DNA of 6,994 nucleotides, taken from Bacteroidota bacterium. Its GTDB lineage: Bacteria > Bacteroidota > Bacteroidia > Chitinophagales > Chitinophagaceae. Positions 5,687 to 6,994 of this stretch are shown here, one piece after another (the first letter of the stretch is position 1; each line of letters begins with the position of its first letter). The notes beneath the pieces are model-generated. The model saw only the letters and a program-made list of their open reading frames with translations, did not search any database and was not told where the DNA came from. The position numbers were made by a program, and so were the translations under genes. Location of the stretch: the NCBI GenBank assembly GCA_023396345.1, contig JAEWWO010000399.1:1-6994 (forward strand). Reading direction: 5' to 3'.

Positions 5687-6565
5687 ATGAATCAGCCAAT
5701 ACCCGAAAGCGAATTAATTATCAACAGCAGAGGAGCTATCTATCATCTCGATGTGCGCCCCGAAGAACTTGCAGATACAATTATAACTGTAGGCGATCCG
5801 GGAAGGGTAGCTGAAGTGAGTAAATATTTCGATACCATCGAAGTAAAATGTCAGCACAGAGAGTTTATAACACACACAGGAACCATAGGTTCTAAAAGAA
5901 TTTCCTGCGTGGCTACGGGCATTGGTCCTGATAATATTGATATTGTGATGAATGAACTGGATGCACTTAAAAATATAGATTTTGAAGACAGGGTAATTAA
6001 AGAAAGACTGCAACCACTTACCATTGTACGTATTGGTACTTGTGGTTCATTACAGGGCGATATTCCCGTAGATGCTATGGTAGTGGGAACACACGGCTTG
6101 GGGATAGACAATCTGCTGAACTATTATCGTCTGCAAAATAACGATGAGGAAAAAGAATTGATTCAGCATTTTATAGCACATACACAACTCGACAGAAATT
6201 TTTCTCTGCCTTATATTGCATCGGCAGGAACATCTGTTATGAAGCATTTTGTCGATGGATTTCATCATGGCATCACCGTTACCTGTCCGGGTTTTTATGG
6301 TCCGCAGGGGCGTGTATTAAGACTTGGATTACAATTTCCAAAACTGGTAGATTCACTTTCACACTTTAGATATGGGCAACACAGAATCGTGAATTTTGAA
6401 ATGGAAACAAGTGCTATTTATGGCATGGGCAAACTATTGGGTCATCAATGCCTGAGCATAAATACGGTAGTAGCCAACCGGGTGAACAAAACTTTTTCTA
6501 AAGATGGCAAAACTGCCGTAGATAAAACCATTCAGCAGGTGCTGCAGATTCTCTCCGCAATTTAA
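5687..6565 (+). CDS. Nucleoside phosphorylase, uridine phosphorylase-like
   Basis: A 292-residue cytoplasmic enzyme of the PNP/UDP phosphorylase family, which splits a nucleoside with phosphate into base and (deoxy)ribose 1-phosphate for salvage. The phosphate-binding motif is GDPGR (36-40, Arg40), followed by ATGIGPDNIDIVMNE (76-90) and RIGTCGSLQ (115-123, Arg115). Q207 and R209 in GFYGPQGR match the Gln and Arg that recognise uracil in uridine phosphorylase. NFEMETSA (236-243) supplies the Glu-Met-Glu ribose site. These favour uridine over purine nucleosides. It is longer than the roughly 250-residue E. coli Udp, mainly in the central part around residues 93-175. The ATG at 5687 has no Shine-Dalgarno. 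It is divergent from tRNA-Cys, and dapF follows 53 bases downstream on the same strand, so the two may be cotranscribed. Confidence 0.9.
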   Translation: MNQPIPESELIINSRGAIYHLDVRPEELADTIITVGDPGRVAEVSKYFDTIEVKCQHREFITHTGTIGSKRISCVATGIGPDNIDIVMNELDALKNIDFEDRVIKERLQPLTIVRIGTCGSLQGDIPVDAMVVGTHGLGIDNLLNYYRLQNNDEEKELIQHFIAHTQLDRNFSLPYIASAGTSVMKHFVDGFHHGITVTCPGFYGPQGRVLRLGLQFPKLVDSLSHFRYGQHRIVNFEMETSAIYGMGKLLGHQCLSINTVVANRVNKTFSKDGKTAVDKTIQQVLQILSAI

Positions 6566-6618
6566 ATTGTGGCAATATTTTTGATTTTTTAATTTAATAT
6601 AAATTTTTTCAGCTAAAA

Positions 6619-6994
6619 ATGAAACTGCTTTTCAATAAATTTCAGGGTACAGGAAATGATTTTGTGATGATTGACGGAAGGGAAAACGGAGTAGAATTAT
6701 CATCAGAACAAATAAAAAAATTGTGCGACAGAAAGTTTGGGATTGGAGGCGATGGTCTTATCATCATCAGAAATAAAGAAGGATACGACTTTGAAATGAA
6801 ATATTATAATGCCAACGGAAATGAAGGTTCTATGTGTGGAAACGGCGGCAGATGTGCAGTTCAGTACGCAAAAAAAATTGGTATTCTTAAAAAGGAATAT
6901 CATTTTATGGCAGTTGACGGAGAGCATTTTGCCTCAATAGATTTAATCAATGGCTGGGTAAATCTTAAAATGAAGATGTAAATGAAATCAATAC
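6619..6994 (+). CDS. dapF: Diaminopimelate epimerase, cut by the window edge, probable frameshift
   Basis: DapF converts LL- to meso-diaminopimelate for lysine and peptidoglycan. Only the N-terminal half is visible. It has FQGTGNDFVMIDG (8-20), KFGIGGDGLI (39-48), YNANGNEGSMCGNGGRC (63-79) with catalytic Cys73, and AVDGEH (98-103). The reading frame meets TAA at 6979-6981 after only 120 residues, whereas the family is about 260 long. If one base is restored at about 6973, the sequence reads NLKMKDVNEIN to the window end. That looks like normal DapF continuation, so the stop is probably caused by a one-base deletion. The gene is likely essential unless a second copy or another lysine route exists, so a sequencing error is a real alternative. 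The start is the ATG at 6619, 53 bases after the phosphorylase stop. Confidence 0.88.

Noticed and set aside
1..6994. Mobile element, CRISPR array, phage or defence system
   Set aside because: No transposase, integrase, repeat-spacer pattern or nuclease-like gene is visible; every sizeable gene has a housekeeping or metabolic explanation or is a decayed membrane protein.

Overview
The window looks like chromosomal DNA from a Bacteroidota bacterium, probably of the Chitinophagaceae/Sphingobacteriia type. It is AT-rich, starts lack Shine-Dalgarno sequences and have A-rich leaders instead, and two promoters match the Bacteroidota form TTG-N19-TAnnTTTG. The tRNA gene does not encode CCA. Taxonomy is inferred from these traits and from protein style, not from a search. 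No insertion sequence, phage gene or CRISPR array is visible; most of the window is housekeeping DNA.

Layout. (1) 1-747: the 3' part of a UbiA-family prenyltransferase, open at the left edge. (2) 757-1614, minus: a YghA/general-stress type short-chain dehydrogenase, convergent with the first gene. (3) 1615-2029: a 415-base divergent intergenic region. Its left part has inverted repeats in front of the dehydrogenase. Its right part has a promoter, a 14-codon leader ORF, an antiterminator/terminator pair and then asd. (4) 2030-3025: asd, followed by a GC-rich palindrome. (5) 3150-4232: an Ldh2-family malate/lactate-type dehydrogenase. (6) 4257-4806, minus: a broken gene for a secreted, probably outer-membrane beta-barrel protein, with one in-frame stop and one frameshift. 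(7) 4891-5460, minus: maf. (8) 5474-5631, minus: tRNA-Cys(GCA) with its own promoter and terminator. (9) 5687-6565: a uridine phosphorylase-like protein. (10) 6619 to the right edge: dapF, cut by the window and apparently frameshifted at about 6973.

The most interesting element is the asd leader. A consensus promoter (1835-1864) is followed almost at once by an ORF encoding MMMNKKYTKIITPL. Eleven of its 14 residues (Met, Asn, Lys, Thr, Ile) are aspartate-family amino acids, and asd lies on the route to Lys, Met, Thr and Ile. The ten bases just after the first base of its stop codon (1913-1922) can pair over 10 bp with 1954-1963, the 5' side of an 11-bp intrinsic terminator stem (1950-1980) that precedes asd. 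This is the geometry of ribosome-mediated transcription attenuation, with asd controlled by the supply of the amino acids it helps make.

asd and dapF both serve the diaminopimelate/lysine route but are about 3.6 kb apart and not in one operon. The other genes are unrelated housekeeping or stress functions.
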